From Bacillota bacterium (GTDB lineage: Bacteria; Bacillota; Clostridia; Lachnospirales; Lachnospiraceae), in NCBI GenBank assembly GCA_023408815.1, contig JAEYJO010000052.1:62001-126000 (forward strand): a DNA stretch of 64,000 bases, in the 5' to 3' direction. The notes beneath the pieces are model-generated. The model had not been told where the DNA came from. It saw nothing but the letters and a program-made list of their open reading frames with translations, and made no database searches. Shown here one piece after another: positions 49,865 to 57,937 of this stretch. Each line of letters opens with the position of its first letter. Position 1 is the first letter of the stretch. The position numbers and the translations under genes were made by a program.

Positions 49865-50518
49865 TCATATGGTCAAGTCCTTCAATATGGTCAGGCTTTT
49901 GAATTCCCTATCCATGTATTCCTTCTTAAAAATATCCGCAATTGCCCTAAGTTCCCTAAGCACCTCATCGGTTACAGTAAAAGTATATAGCTTCTCCACC
50001 GGGCTGTGTTCTATGTAGTTCATAGTATAAACGGTGGATTCCGCGAAATTGTTCTTATTCGGTATTCCCGGATATTCTCCGTTTAAAACGAGCGCCTTTA
50101 TTTCAAATATGCAGCACACCAGATTTTTATTCAGAGAGGAAAGCTGCAATGCCCTGAGTGACTGGTACAAAAGCTTTAGCATTTCCTTCTCCTCGTTGTT
50201 CTCTCTGGTGTAATAATCCATGACTTCCAAAAAATACATTCCATAGCATGCCGCTTCAAAATCTTCCCTGAGCTTTTCAAAATAATTGGATATATCCGCC
50301 TCCACGATGTTGTAAGAAGAACGCCCCTCATACATCTTGAATTCTCCGAAGGAAAAGGGGGAGGCGGCAGCCACAAGCCTGCTGTTAGGCTTTCTCGCCC
50401 CTTTGGCGAAGGCCGATACCTTTCCCCTCTCTTTCGTCAAAATAACGACGCGCCTATCGTATTCCCCGATAGGCACTGTCTTCAAAACCATTCCTGTTAG
50501 TTTCACAAATTCCTGCAT
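49865..50518 (-). CDS. recO: DNA repair protein RecO
   Basis: This 217-residue protein has the N-terminal OB-fold (LTGMVLKTVPIGEYDRRVVILTKERGKVSAFAKGARKPNSRL) and the helical C-terminal domain. It helps load RecA with RecR and anneals single strands. It is somewhat shorter than many RecO proteins (about 240-250), and the usual C-terminal zinc cysteines are not evident. GGAG lies nine bases before the ATG, inside the coding region of yqzL, which it overlaps by 65 bases in another frame. Confidence 0.92.
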   Translation of the reverse strand: MQEFVKLTGMVLKTVPIGEYDRRVVILTKERGKVSAFAKGARKPNSRLVAAASPFSFGEFKMYEGRSSYNIVEADISNYFEKLREDFEAACYGMYFLEVMDYYTRENNEEKEMLKLLYQSLRALQLSSLNKNLVCCIFEIKALVLNGEYPGIPNKNNFAESTVYTMNYIEHSPVEKLYTFTVTDEVLRELRAIADIFKKEYMDREFKSLTILKDLTI

Positions 50519-50669
50519 ATGGATTATCTCCTATGGTCGCACTGCCGCCCGGTACATAGCCTTCGGACGAACCGGACGCCGTCGTTTCCTCCTGTGCATT
50601 CTTAAAGCTTAAGTAATCCTCAATTTTTCCGGTATTAGAAAATTGTTGCCAGTAGTTTCGTTCTTTCAT
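50454..50669 (-). CDS. yqzL: YqzL-family small protein
   Basis: This 71-residue protein begins NYWQQFSNTGKIEDYLSFK, matching the W-x2-F-x2-TG-x-I-x2-YL pattern of YqzL, a small protein found between era and recO in Bacillus and clostridia. The second half (SSEGYVPGGSATIGDNPYAG) is longer than in Bacillus YqzL. GGGGGC precedes the ATG. Its last 65 bases overlap the recO start in a different frame, so the two are likely translationally linked. Function is unknown. Confidence 0.78.
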   Translation of the reverse strand: MKERNYWQQFSNTGKIEDYLSFKNAQEETTASGSSEGYVPGGSATIGDNPYAGICETNRNGFEDSAYRGIR

Positions 50670-50757
50670 CTTGTGCCCCCTAACGTAATGATACTAAAAA
50701 GCTATACTTTAGTTTCACTTTCAGTATTAATATTAGGGTTCGCTTTTTTTGGATTTC

Positions 50758-51672
50758 CTATTCGGATTCTTTTGGATTGTAGCCAAAATTTTTCATAAGG
50801 AAATCACTGTCCCGCCAATCTTTTTTTACCTTTACCCAAAGCTGCAGGTTCACGCGGCATTCCAGCATATCTTCGATTTCAGGCCGCGCCTTGCTGCCTA
50901 TCTTTTTAAGCATGGCGCCTTGCTTTCCTATGACGATTCCTTTGTGAGATTCTCTTTCACAAACGATGGTGGCCTCAATATCGGCAATCGATTCCTTGCC
51001 GCTCTTCCGGTATTTGATACTTTCTATGGATACCGCAATTCCGTGAGGTATCTCATCCTCTAAGCACCTGAGCGCTTTTTCTCTTATAAGCTCCGCCACG
51101 ATCTGGCGTTCCGGCTGGTCAGTTACGGTGTCCTCGTCATAAAATGCCGGTCCATAGGGCAGGTATTTCATAATACAGCTTATAAGCACATCCGTGTTGT
51201 CGCCCTTAAGCGCCGATACCGGCACGATTTCCGCAAAATCCATCTCTTTTCGATAAATATCGATAAAATTCAATATCTCAGGCTTTTTTACCGTATCCGT
51301 TTTGTTAATGACGAGGATGACCGGAGTACTGACCTTTTTCAGCTGCTCGATGATATGCTGTTCGCCCGCTCCGATATAAGCAGTGGGTTCTACCAGCCAG
51401 AGAATGACGTCCACCTCAGACATAGTCCGTTCCGCAACACGCACCATATAGTCTCCCAGCTTATTCTTCGCCTTATGGATTCCCGGCGTATCCACAAAGA
51501 CGATCTGGCCTTCCTTAGAGGTATAGACCGTCTGTATCCTGTTTCTTGTGGTCTGGGGCTTATTGCTGGTAATCGCTATTTTCTGTCCGATCAGGTGGTT
51601 CATCAGCGTTGATTTCCCTACGTTCGGCCTGCCTATTAAGGTGACAAATCCTGATTTATAATTATCGTTCAC
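50758..51672 (-). CDS. era: GTPase Era
   Basis: This 304-residue ribosome-assembly GTPase has G1 GRPNVGKST, G2 in KPQTTRNRI, G3 VDTPGIHK, G4 NKTD and G5 VSALKG, followed by a KH RNA-binding domain (ATIVCERESHKGIVIGKQGAMLKKIG). It binds 16S rRNA near the anti-Shine-Dalgarno end. The start is a GTG at 51672 with GAGGAA eight bases upstream, overlapping the end of the previous gene's ribosome region. yqzL and recO follow in the usual order. Confidence 0.96.
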   Translation of the reverse strand: MNDNYKSGFVTLIGRPNVGKSTLMNHLIGQKIAITSNKPQTTRNRIQTVYTSKEGQIVFVDTPGIHKAKNKLGDYMVRVAERTMSEVDVILWLVEPTAYIGAGEQHIIEQLKKVSTPVILVINKTDTVKKPEILNFIDIYRKEMDFAEIVPVSALKGDNTDVLISCIMKYLPYGPAFYDEDTVTDQPERQIVAELIREKALRCLEDEIPHGIAVSIESIKYRKSGKESIADIEATIVCERESHKGIVIGKQGAMLKKIGSKARPEIEDMLECRVNLQLWVKVKKDWRDSDFLMKNFGYNPKESE

Positions 51673-51675
51673 ATT

Positions 51676-52740
51676 TTATTCCTCACTTTTGCTTTTGTCT
51701 GCTTCCGTCTTATTTGGCTCTATTTTCTCCGTCTTATCCTCTTTCTTTTGCTTATATCTGTGAAAGCGGGAGCTGCCGCCTTTGTTATCTTTTCTCCTAA
51801 TGAAATGCCGGATGAGCAACACAGCCAATAGAATAACTATCGCCCATAAGACAATATATGGCAGCCAGATAATGAAATAGATAAAGAAATTTTTAATTCC
51901 GTTTCCCACACTGTTCATGGAGCTTATGAATCCCACAGATATTTTTTCCCATGCAGATACCTGAAGGGAGGGCGTCAACACCTCTACCTCGCGGATATTT
52001 AAGTATACGGTGGAATAATCTACCAGATTATCGTAGGTACGAAGCTGGGATTCCATACTCTGAAGCTGATAGCGCACCTCGGACAGCCGTGCTTCAATAG
52101 CTATAATATCCTCCATGCTTTCCGCTTTTTCAAGCAGCTCTAACAGCCGCTCCTGCTCCACTTCCAAGGCCATTTTATGGCTTTCTGTGTCCACATACTG
52201 AAGCGTGATATCCTGCGTACTCTCGGAGCGGCTCGTTACGTTGGATATGTCCGATACCGCCGTCACAAAATCATTCAGTCTCTCCCTTGGGATTCGAATA
52301 GTAAGATTGGCAGACCTGTTGCTTTGTCCGTATCTGCTGCTTCCATTATAGACATTCAGATTCTCCATATAGCCGCCAAGCTCCGACACCTTACTTTCCA
52401 CCTTGGGAAGGAGCTCGTCGAAAACCTCCGTCTCTACATCCAGGCTCACAGTCTCAATCAATTTACGATTGGATTTCACGGAAATCTCCGCGGAAGTTCC
52501 CCCTGTCTCTGCGGGCGCAGACTCCTCGCTGGCCATTTCATATTCTTGCACATACACGTCATCAGAGGCGTATCCCCCATAAGAAGCGCTATTGGCTTCC
52601 TGGGGCGCCGCCGCGCTGTCCGCAGTGGAAGAGCCTACACTTCCACAGCCCGAAAAACCGAGCACCGTCACGCCTATTATTGCTGCCCACAGCTTATATT
52701 TCCAGTTCCTTATCCATAATTTTTCCATAATAATAACCAT
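51676..52740 (-). CDS. DUF4349-family lipoprotein
   Basis: This 354-residue protein has a signal with lipobox (VTVLGFSGCGSV), a Ser/Ala/Glu-rich spacer, a coiled-coil region with IRIPRERLNDFVTAVSDI and a long helix (ESMEDIIAIEARLSEVRYQLQSMESQL), a C-terminal transmembrane helix (FIIWLPYIVLWAIVILLAVLL) and a basic/acidic tail. This is the DUF4349 layout. With both lipid and helix anchors it stays in the membrane with its domain outside. The ATG at 52740 is used; one at 52728 is equally possible, and neither has an ideal ribosome site. The role is unknown. Confidence 0.85.
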   Translation of the reverse strand: MVIIMEKLWIRNWKYKLWAAIIGVTVLGFSGCGSVGSSTADSAAAPQEANSASYGGYASDDVYVQEYEMASEESAPAETGGTSAEISVKSNRKLIETVSLDVETEVFDELLPKVESKVSELGGYMENLNVYNGSSRYGQSNRSANLTIRIPRERLNDFVTAVSDISNVTSRSESTQDITLQYVDTESHKMALEVEQERLLELLEKAESMEDIIAIEARLSEVRYQLQSMESQLRTYDNLVDYSTVYLNIREVEVLTPSLQVSAWEKISVGFISSMNSVGNGIKNFFIYFIIWLPYIVLWAIVILLAVLLIRHFIRRKDNKGGSSRFHRYKQKKEDKTEKIEPNKTEADKSKSEE

Positions 52741-52759
52741 GCCTTTCTCAAAGCCTGCA

Positions 52760-52811
52760 AACTTTGGGCCACAGGCACAAAGTTGTGTGTAAAAAATTCA
52801 TTTTTCACACT
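52760..52811. other. Two adjacent hairpins in the M16-lipoprotein gap
   Basis: AACTTTG (52760-52766) with CAAAGTT (52778-52784), then GTGTG...CACAC arms with A/T tracts (about 52785-52811). The second can fold with a one-base bulge. Neither has a full T-run on the minus strand. They lie after the M16 peptidase stop and may serve as a weak terminator. Confidence 0.4.
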
Positions 52812-52844
52812 AATTCCCTATCCTTCCATCACTGCGATGATCGT

Positions 52845-55790
52845 TTAATGAAAAAGAGGCTCGATATTCATGAACATCGCTTCATTCTCTTTAAGCTTCT
52901 CTTCATTTCCCACCACACATAAGCAGTCCTCTTTCATAAATGCTCTGATATATTCCGACAACCCTCTTATGGTTTCTGCCGTCGCAGCAAGCAACTCATC
53001 CCTTTCCTGCTGCACCCTGTCGAAAGACAAATGTGTCAGATAGCCTCCCATAGAATAAATTCCTTTGGTAGCCGGCGTCATCGGTACGTCCAAATCGCTG
53101 ATGGCTCCGATGATAAACTGGGTGATCGTCCTTTCATCCGCTTCGAAGGTGCTTATATAATCCGCCGCATTCTCATATACTTCCACTGTTTTCTCCAAAT
53201 TGGGATCTCTGTAAGATACGAAATAGCTGTCCCCCGATTTGCTGAAATTGCACATGCATCCGTAAGCGCCGCCCTTTACCCTCACTCTGTTCCAGAGGTA
53301 ATCGTAGCCCATCATCACCTTAAGCACTTTAAGTGCACCGGTATAGGGAAGTCCTTCGTGGATGAAGTTGCCCGCACGGCATACGAACTGTATCTGTGAG
53401 GAGGTAAGATATCCTTCGTTCTTCCTTACAAGCTTCGGCTCAAATTTCTTTTTCTCCACAGGAGAGGTATACAGACCTTTTTTAAATTCTCTCACCATAG
53501 CTTCGATTCCAGGATACTCCTTTTCAGTTGCAGTGTAATCCACCATGAGGTTTTCCGGCCGGAAGATATATAACGTAAGCTGCTTTAATTTTTCGACCAA
53601 ATCGGCTTTCTCATCTTCGAACTGCGATTCCAGCTTTTCCAACAAACGATACTGCGGTATGCCGCTTATTTGTTCCGCCACCGCCGCCGTACCCGAGATG
53701 TAAGACAATGCTCTTATTGCCGCCAGTGAATGGCCTGATGAGGTCATTGTCGCCTGCATTCTGGACTGTACCTCCGCAATGATTTCATACAAGCGCTTGG
53801 TATCATCGAACTTGGAATGCAACGCAATCTCTTCTGCCAGCTTGAAAGCCTCCTCCAAATTTTCATACAGTACTTTTGCTTTGATTTCGAGTTTCATACT
53901 GTAATCGTCCAGATTCAGCGCATTGGAATAAGTATTCACTACCATGTCGATGCCGCCGGTCTTTATATTCGTCTCGTGGTATAAATCGCCATAGCTGTAA
54001 TTTAACGTATCCACCATGCCCAACACCTGCTTCAATATGCCGATATATGGGAACAGCGCCTCCGGTACGCTGCCGATGTCAAACACGAACCGCAGATAGC
54101 CAATGCCGTTTGTAAATATATTGTGGAACAGTATCAGGGTATCGTCCGAATACCGCTCCTCGTTGACAAAGTCCTCCGCTTCCTTTTTCATATCCGCTCT
54201 CGTCAAAAGCGGTATCTTCTCCAAATCCTCCTTGGAACTGGGTTCCTCCTGATAGCGTTCCAGCGCCTTCGTCTCCTCTATGATTCTTTCCAAATCCCGT
54301 TCACTTAAGGTTTCCCTGTATTCCTGGAGTTCCTTTTGCAGTGCGGCCTCCTTCTTGGAGGTCAGGCCCTTTTGGGGGGAGAGCACCAACACCGTCTTAT
54401 GGGCGTTATTAAGAAGATATTTTTTAACCAGTTCTTCAAAATATCCGGTTTCTATTTCTTTTTTAAGTGCCGCAAAAGTATCGTTAGCCTCCACATGGAT
54501 CAACGGCTTTCTCTCATCATAAAGCCAGCTGTCAAGTACCTGAAGTCCCAGAATAAGCCCTTTCGGATAAGATCCGAAATCCGATTCTCTATATTTGAAT
54601 TCAAAATAGTTAAGGCCTGCTGCCAGCGCCTTTTTATCGATTCCGTTTTCTGCCTGCTGCTCAAGCACCTCTTCAATAGTCCGCACGAACTCCTTCTTAC
54701 GGGAAAGGTCCGTATTCTTAGCTACTACGGAAAAGAAGGGCTGCATAATCCCATTATCGTAGGTACTGTATATTTCCTTGCCGATTCCCTTATCTGTCAG
54801 CGCCTGCTTCAAGGGAGCGCCCGGCGCGGAGCAAAGAGCATAATCCAGCACCTGGAAAGCGATATACAACTTTCTGTCCAGATTATCGCCAATTACGGTA
54901 TTATAGGTCAGGTAAGTATTTTCCTTCTCCGACTCGTCTTCCATAATCGAATATTCCTTGTATATTTCTCTGGGCGTTTCGAAAGGCTCCTGAAGCTTAA
55001 TCTGGGAGTCTATGTTAAGCGCTTCGAAGCGGGATAAATATTCCTCGTCGATAAAGCGCAGCTTCTGCGCCATATCCATATCGCCATATAAATAAATATA
55101 GCTGTTGGAAGGATGATAATACTTTCTGTGAAAATCCAGAAAATCCTCATAGGTAAGGGAGGGAATCACATCCGGGTCTCCTCCCGATTCAGTGCCGTAA
55201 GGCGTATCCGGGAAAAGGGAATTAAGAACCTCTCTGTCCAGAACATCGTCCGGCGAGGAAAAGGCCCCCTTCATCTCGTTGTAAACCACTCCGTTAAGTG
55301 TCAGCTCATCCTCCGCACTTTCCATCTCATAATGCCACCCCTCCTGTCTGAATATCTTCTCCTCTTTGTAAATATTAGGATAAAATACCGCATCCAGATA
55401 TATATGCATTAGATTCTGAAAATCCTTGTCATTGCAGCTCGCTACCGGATAAACAGTCTTATCGGGATAGGTCATCGCATTTAAAAATGTATTCAAAGAA
55501 CCCTTCACTAATTCTATAAACGGGTCCTTCGCCGGAAAATTTCTGGAGCCGCAAAGCACAGTATGCTCTACGATATGCGCCACACCGGTACTGTCTTCAG
55601 GCGGAGTGCGAAAGCCGATATAAAAAACTTTGTTATCATCCTCATTTAACAATACGGTAATTCTCGCTCCCGTCTTCTTATGGCGAAGAAGTACTCCCTG
55701 GGAATTCAAATCCTTCACGTCTCTCGCCTCTATAATTTCATAGCTTTTCAAATCCTTTATATTTCTCTTCAGCTCTTCTATGTCTCTCAT
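52845..55790 (-). CDS. M16C insulinase-family metallopeptidase (PreP/falcilysin type)
   Basis: This 981-residue protein is the joined two-half form of the M16C family. The inverted zinc motif is H72-x-x-E-H76 in AHIVEHTVLCGS, with the third ligand in GVVYNEMKGAF; ARDPF-like AKDPFIELVKGSLNTFLNAMTYPDKTVYP is strongly conserved. It degrades oligopeptides inside the cell. The ATG at 55790 is preferred: a promoter start near 55862 would leave the upstream ATG at 55850 without a ribosome site, while AAGGAG lies about 12 bases before 55790. The second half (from about residue 500) is the catalytically inactive half. Confidence 0.92.
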   Translation of the reverse strand: MRDIEELKRNIKDLKSYEIIEARDVKDLNSQGVLLRHKKTGARITVLLNEDDNKVFYIGFRTPPEDSTGVAHIVEHTVLCGSRNFPAKDPFIELVKGSLNTFLNAMTYPDKTVYPVASCNDKDFQNLMHIYLDAVFYPNIYKEEKIFRQEGWHYEMESAEDELTLNGVVYNEMKGAFSSPDDVLDREVLNSLFPDTPYGTESGGDPDVIPSLTYEDFLDFHRKYYHPSNSYIYLYGDMDMAQKLRFIDEEYLSRFEALNIDSQIKLQEPFETPREIYKEYSIMEDESEKENTYLTYNTVIGDNLDRKLYIAFQVLDYALCSAPGAPLKQALTDKGIGKEIYSTYDNGIMQPFFSVVAKNTDLSRKKEFVRTIEEVLEQQAENGIDKKALAAGLNYFEFKYRESDFGSYPKGLILGLQVLDSWLYDERKPLIHVEANDTFAALKKEIETGYFEELVKKYLLNNAHKTVLVLSPQKGLTSKKEAALQKELQEYRETLSERDLERIIEETKALERYQEEPSSKEDLEKIPLLTRADMKKEAEDFVNEERYSDDTLILFHNIFTNGIGYLRFVFDIGSVPEALFPYIGILKQVLGMVDTLNYSYGDLYHETNIKTGGIDMVVNTYSNALNLDDYSMKLEIKAKVLYENLEEAFKLAEEIALHSKFDDTKRLYEIIAEVQSRMQATMTSSGHSLAAIRALSYISGTAAVAEQISGIPQYRLLEKLESQFEDEKADLVEKLKQLTLYIFRPENLMVDYTATEKEYPGIEAMVREFKKGLYTSPVEKKKFEPKLVRKNEGYLTSSQIQFVCRAGNFIHEGLPYTGALKVLKVMMGYDYLWNRVRVKGGAYGCMCNFSKSGDSYFVSYRDPNLEKTVEVYENAADYISTFEADERTITQFIIGAISDLDVPMTPATKGIYSMGGYLTHLSFDRVQQERDELLAATAETIRGLSEYIRAFMKEDCLCVVGNEEKLKENEAMFMNIEPLFH

Positions 55791-55868
55791 ACTAACTGTC
55801 GTTCTCCTTTTCCCGTCAACTTCTTTTCTCGTTATTTTCTCCATTTTCAATAAATTAAAAGCAATTTT

Positions 55869-55897
55869 ATCATATCATATTCTATCATTTTTAGCAA
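55869..55897 (-). promoter_or_regulatory. Sigma-A-type promoter of the M16C peptidase gene
   Basis: On the minus strand TTGCTA (55892-55897) and TATGAT (55869-55874) are 17 bases apart. It lies between the sigma-like gene's hairpin terminator and the peptidase ATG and makes the peptidase gene a separate transcript. Confidence 0.65.
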
Positions 55898-55941
55898 AAT
55901 AGAAAAACATATGCAGAACAAAACTCATTTGTAATATATAA

Positions 55942-55972
55942 ACCGCTCTCTGCTAAGTAGACAGAGAGCGGT
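55942..55972 (-). terminator. Hairpin terminator after the sigma-like gene
   Basis: ACCGCTCTCTG (55942-55952) and CAGAGAGCGGT (55962-55972) form a perfect 11-bp GC-rich stem with a nine-base loop. The following minus-strand sequence is TTTATATATT, a weak T-run. It lies 23 bases after the stop at 55996. Confidence 0.7.
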
Positions 55973-55995
55973 CTATTGTCTAAGATCCGCATATT

Positions 55996-56745
55996 TTACC
56001 GCTTTTCAATATATTCGATATTGTCTCCGCTCATGCGAATCGCTTCCAGAATAATTTCTTCTGATAGCTTGCTCTCCTGCGAAAGCTCTGCCACCGTCAC
56101 CTTTCTTTGCAGTACCTCTGCAAGCTCCCTGGCATGGTCGGTCACGTCATTGACCTTATCCACTACCACTTTATCCGTCTGCTTTTCCTGAAGGATTCCT
56201 GCAATATGCTCCTCCATAGCATCCATGATCATTTTACCCAGCATTCCCTGCGCTTCGTCAGCATGCTCCATGCACCCCAGCATTGTTACACCCATCGCTA
56301 AGGCCAGATTGCCTTCTCCGATCAAATCCTCCAGATAGACTCCTTGTCCGCCGTACAGTTTGGCGATCTCCACCACCTCGGGAAGGTAAATCTCAATAAG
56401 GCGGGACTGCGCCCGGGCATCTCCCGCCATGGCAGACAAGGTAACCGCTTCCCTCTCTCCTGCCACTGCTTGTTCAAGGTGCTTAAGCTCCTCCAGATAA
56501 GCTTCCAGATAATCGGTTTCTTCCTTCGTCAGGTATTCCTCCGCTTCCACCGGCTCCCCTATACCTATCCTCTGCTTTTTTAAATAATCGGTAACTAGTT
56601 CCATCTGCTCCAGGGATAGCTCCATCTCCTTAAAAGCAGACGTTATCTGCTCCCGCGATATACAGTTCCCCTGCTCCTTCGCAGTCCTCTTCAGTTCCTC
56701 CAAAGCATTTGCGAACAGAATCTCCTTATTCATTATTATACCCAT
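55996..56745 (-). CDS. Sigma-70-like protein lacking promoter-recognition regions
   Basis: This 249-residue protein resembles parts of a sigma factor. Residues 33-64 look like region 1.1; residues 108-156 (RAQSRLIEIYLPEVVEIAKLYGG, VYLEDLIGEGNLALAMGV) follow regions 2.1-2.2 with the core-binding DLIxEGNxxL pattern; residues 200-245 (ARELAEVLQRKVTVAELSQES) resemble region 3. The aromatic/basic segment of region 2.3-2.4 is replaced by an acidic stretch, and region 4 is absent. It could bind RNA polymerase core without promoter recognition, acting as an anti-sigma or co-regulator; this is inference. It follows the rhomboid-like gene by 29 bases. ATG at 56745 or 56733. Confidence 0.75.
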   Translation of the reverse strand: MGIIMNKEILFANALEELKRTAKEQGNCISREQITSAFKEMELSLEQMELVTDYLKKQRIGIGEPVEAEEYLTKEETDYLEAYLEELKHLEQAVAGEREAVTLSAMAGDARAQSRLIEIYLPEVVEIAKLYGGQGVYLEDLIGEGNLALAMGVTMLGCMEHADEAQGMLGKMIMDAMEEHIAGILQEKQTDKVVVDKVNDVTDHARELAEVLQRKVTVAELSQESKLSEEIILEAIRMSGDNIEYIEKR

Positions 56746-56774
56746 ACTCCTTTCAACCTTCTGCCTGCTGACGC

Positions 56775-57635
56775 TTAATATAGTTTCACATGCTCATGAG
56801 TAAATAAATGCTCCTGGCAGTATTCATAATTGCCGTCACACTTGGAGCAGAAACGGAATTCCAACTCCGGGCTGTCCACTTCTGTTCTGCCGCAAATCGC
56901 ACATTTATGCTTGGTCACTCCCGTACTTCTTTTCACTTCTTTTTTGAACTCCTGACGACGCTTTACCTGCTTCGGCGACATGTGAATATGGTTTCTCGAG
57001 GTGAACCAGAATACGAGGAAGTTAAGCAAGGATGCTCCCATCGCAAATCTGCTGTAAACGCTTCCCGTAAGGAACTGTGCTCCCAGCATTACCGCGTATA
57101 TAATTCCCAGCCACTTGATGCGAACCGGAATGATAAACATAAGAAGTACCTGCGCCTCGGGAAAAGTCGCTGCAAACGCGAGGAAAATGGACATATTTAC
57201 ATAATATGTGCTGAAGTAAAAGGAAATTGCGCTGAAAAAATCCTTCGCTCCATAAGCCGCCATCATATCCCCATTAAATATATAGCAATAGCCCATCAGG
57301 AGGAAGCTTCCAATTACCGTAAAAAGCATTCCCGAAAGCAGATAGACGTTATATCTGTAGGTTCCCCAGGACCTCTCCAGGGTCGTTCCGATAGAATAAT
57401 AAAAGTAAAGCATAATTAACACGAAAAACAAATTGGAAGTATCCGGCGGCACGATGATCCAAGTAAGGATTCTCCAAATCTGTCCATGCAGAATCTCATA
57501 AGGGTTCAAGGTCAGATAAGATAAAAACAAAGGGTTTATCAAATTGATCAAATACCCTACCGCATAACACATAATCAGCATCAGCGAAATGTTCTTAATC
57601 GCATACTTGCCGAACTTTCTTTCAAAATTACTCAT
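56775..57635 (-). CDS. Rhomboid-like membrane protein without catalytic residues, C-terminal zinc ribbon
   Basis: This 286-residue protein has six or so membrane helices laid out like a rhomboid: HGQIWRILTWIIVPP matches the L1-loop WR motif region, and YYSIGTTLERSWGTYRYNVYLLSG matches the TM2 GxxxE region. No GxSG serine motif and no TM6 histidine are seen, so it is a pseudoprotease at most. The cytosolic C-terminus has C245-x2-C, C263-x2-C, C273 and three His, a zinc-ribbon or LIM-like finger. GGAGG lies 10 bases before the ATG at 57635; an ATG at 57653 is possible. The sigma-like gene follows closely. Confidence 0.76.
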   Translation of the reverse strand: MSNFERKFGKYAIKNISLMLIMCYAVGYLINLINPLFLSYLTLNPYEILHGQIWRILTWIIVPPDTSNLFFVLIMLYFYYSIGTTLERSWGTYRYNVYLLSGMLFTVIGSFLLMGYCYIFNGDMMAAYGAKDFFSAISFYFSTYYVNMSIFLAFAATFPEAQVLLMFIIPVRIKWLGIIYAVMLGAQFLTGSVYSRFAMGASLLNFLVFWFTSRNHIHMSPKQVKRRQEFKKEVKRSTGVTKHKCAICGRTEVDSPELEFRFCSKCDGNYEYCQEHLFTHEHVKLY

Positions 57636-57937
57636 TTTTCCGTATTCCTCCATTCTATGCCTAAAAACATGCGAGTATATTCTAACATTCCCATCTCTAA
57701 AAGTAAATAAACTCGAGAAGGTTTCACGAGATATAATAAAAATTTAACTTTCTTATGCTGTTTTTTTACAAAATGTTCTAAAAAATATAATGAAAATATT
57801 CCGGCATCAACATTGCATTTTGTAGTTACGTGTCGTATAATGATTGGGCATGTCTGAGGACTATCCGTTATATATTATAAATAGGAAAGCTCCGGTTTTA
57901 ACATGCCTAAATATCAAAAAAGGAAAGGGCGGATACT
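57636..57937. other. 302-base divergent intergenic region
   Basis: The region separates the rhomboid-like gene (minus) from the activase gene (plus). The plus-strand promoter at 57813-57841 is the clear feature. The remainder is AT-rich with A/T runs at 57755-57790, and holds no coding frame, repeat or RNA I can support. No minus-strand promoter pair of comparable quality was seen. Confidence 0.6.
57813..57841 (+). promoter_or_regulatory. Sigma-A-type promoter of the activase gene
   Basis: TTGCAT (57813-57818) and TATAAT (57836-57841) with a 17-base spacer. Transcription should start near 57848, about 90 bases before the ATG. Confidence 0.82.
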
